64,000 nt of DNA, from contig CAZVLQ010000001.1 in the NCBI GenBank assembly GCA_964628185.1, forward strand, positions 62,001 through 126,000, in the 5' to 3' direction. The stretch comes from CAZVLQ01 sp964628185. GTDB lineage: Bacteria; Pseudomonadota; Zetaproteobacteria; Mariprofundales; Mariprofundaceae. Below the pieces are notes generated by a model. It worked only from the letters and a program-made list of their open reading frames with translations, was not told the origin of the DNA and made no database searches. Positions 63,837-64,000 of this stretch are shown here, in pieces (position 1 is the first letter of the stretch; each line of letters starts with the position of its first letter). The position numbers were made by a program, and so were the translations under genes.

Positions 63837-64000
63837 ATGTGGCTGAATATTTCCTGCCTGCGAGTGGGAGCGGTACGACTGGCCCTGGCCCTGGTGCTGG
63901 CGTTGCTGGTGATACCCGGCTATGTAGTGGTGCCGGTCCTGTTTGCCAATCTGGATAGCCGGTCACTGGCGGGAAATCTGGCCGGTATTATCTTTCACAT
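63837..64000 (+). CDS. DUF4149 membrane protein (partial)
   Basis: The window ends within this gene; 54 residues are visible from an ATG at 63837 preceded by GAGG. The sequence has a hydrophobic helix (about 10-38) and a LAGNLAGIIFH stretch, resembling the start of DUF4149/TMEM205-like proteins, which commonly follow greA in proteobacteria. Function unknown. Confidence 0.7.
   Translation, partial: MWLNISCLRVGAVRLALALVLALLVIPGYVVVPVLFANLDSRSLAGNLAGIIFH

Noticed and set aside
1..64000. CRISPR arrays, prophage or intact insertion sequences
   Set aside because: I found no regularly spaced repeat arrays, no phage structural or integrase genes, and no transposase frames.

Overview
The window is one contiguous piece of a bacterial chromosome. 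Gene families and gene order suggest a member of the Pseudomonadota (proteobacteria): lon-hupB followed by tRNA-Val and tRNA-Asp, ispD-ispF overlapping by ATGA, an overlapping panB-panC-panD set, and carB-greA followed by a DUF4149 gene. I cannot fix genus or class from sequence alone. The respiratory genes point to an organism able to respire or detoxify nitrogen oxides. Class I fructose-1,6-bisphosphatase and class I aldolase would fit gluconeogenesis or CO2 fixation.

Region 1 (1-27.5 kb) is core metabolism: Lon C-terminus, HU, two tRNAs, FBPase, family-4 uracil-DNA glycosylase, a CorC/HlyC membrane protein, a CcsA-like protein, isoprenoid genes ispDF, DUF3426 and DUF2062 proteins, fructosamine kinase, glutamate synthase gltBD, an operon of pantothenate genes with apbE, a PHP phosphatase and an SDR, a flavin-fold protein with a radical SAM enzyme, a very large NfnB/NfnA-like fusion flavoprotein, an amino-acid permease and aldolase. 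A short structured repeat with perfect 19-bp inverted ends lies at 2573-2816.

Region 2 (27.7-57.3 kb) is an electron-transport island and the most interesting part. It holds: a c-type cytochrome; an operon for a CuA-containing heme-copper enzyme whose catalytic subunit lacks the usual active-site tyrosine, followed by senC, which matches the norSY-senC type nitric oxide reductase (sNOR); two tandem cytochrome b / double ferredoxin / MvhD-domain fusion proteins; a second, degenerate heme-copper subunit I homologue; a CtaA-like heme A synthase; a thioredoxin-YyaL protein and a YyaL-CcdA fusion; a sensor kinase and FixJ-type regulator; a dihaem cytochrome c; a NapA-type molybdoenzyme with NapG/NapH-like modules in duplicate; and, between these, an AT-rich gene for a secreted chlorite dismutase with the full catalytic residue set. 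A hemerythrin and a DNR/NNR-like Crp/Fnr regulator close the island.

Five FNR/DNR-type boxes (TTGAT-N4-ATCAA or near matches) lie in four intergenic regions of the island: upstream of the NO-reductase operon, upstream of the second cytochrome b fusion, upstream of the cytochrome c-napA operon, and upstream of the regulator itself. They suggest one oxygen- or NO-responsive regulon. My reading is a regulon for nitrate (and incidental chlorate) reduction and NO reduction, with chlorite removal by Cld and electrons supplied by unusual cytochrome b/Fe-S membrane proteins.

Region 3 (57.3-64 kb) returns to core genes: a nitronate monooxygenase-like enzyme, alanine dehydrogenase, carB (probably with a CTG start), greA and a partial DUF4149 gene. 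I see no CRISPR array, prophage or intact transposase.
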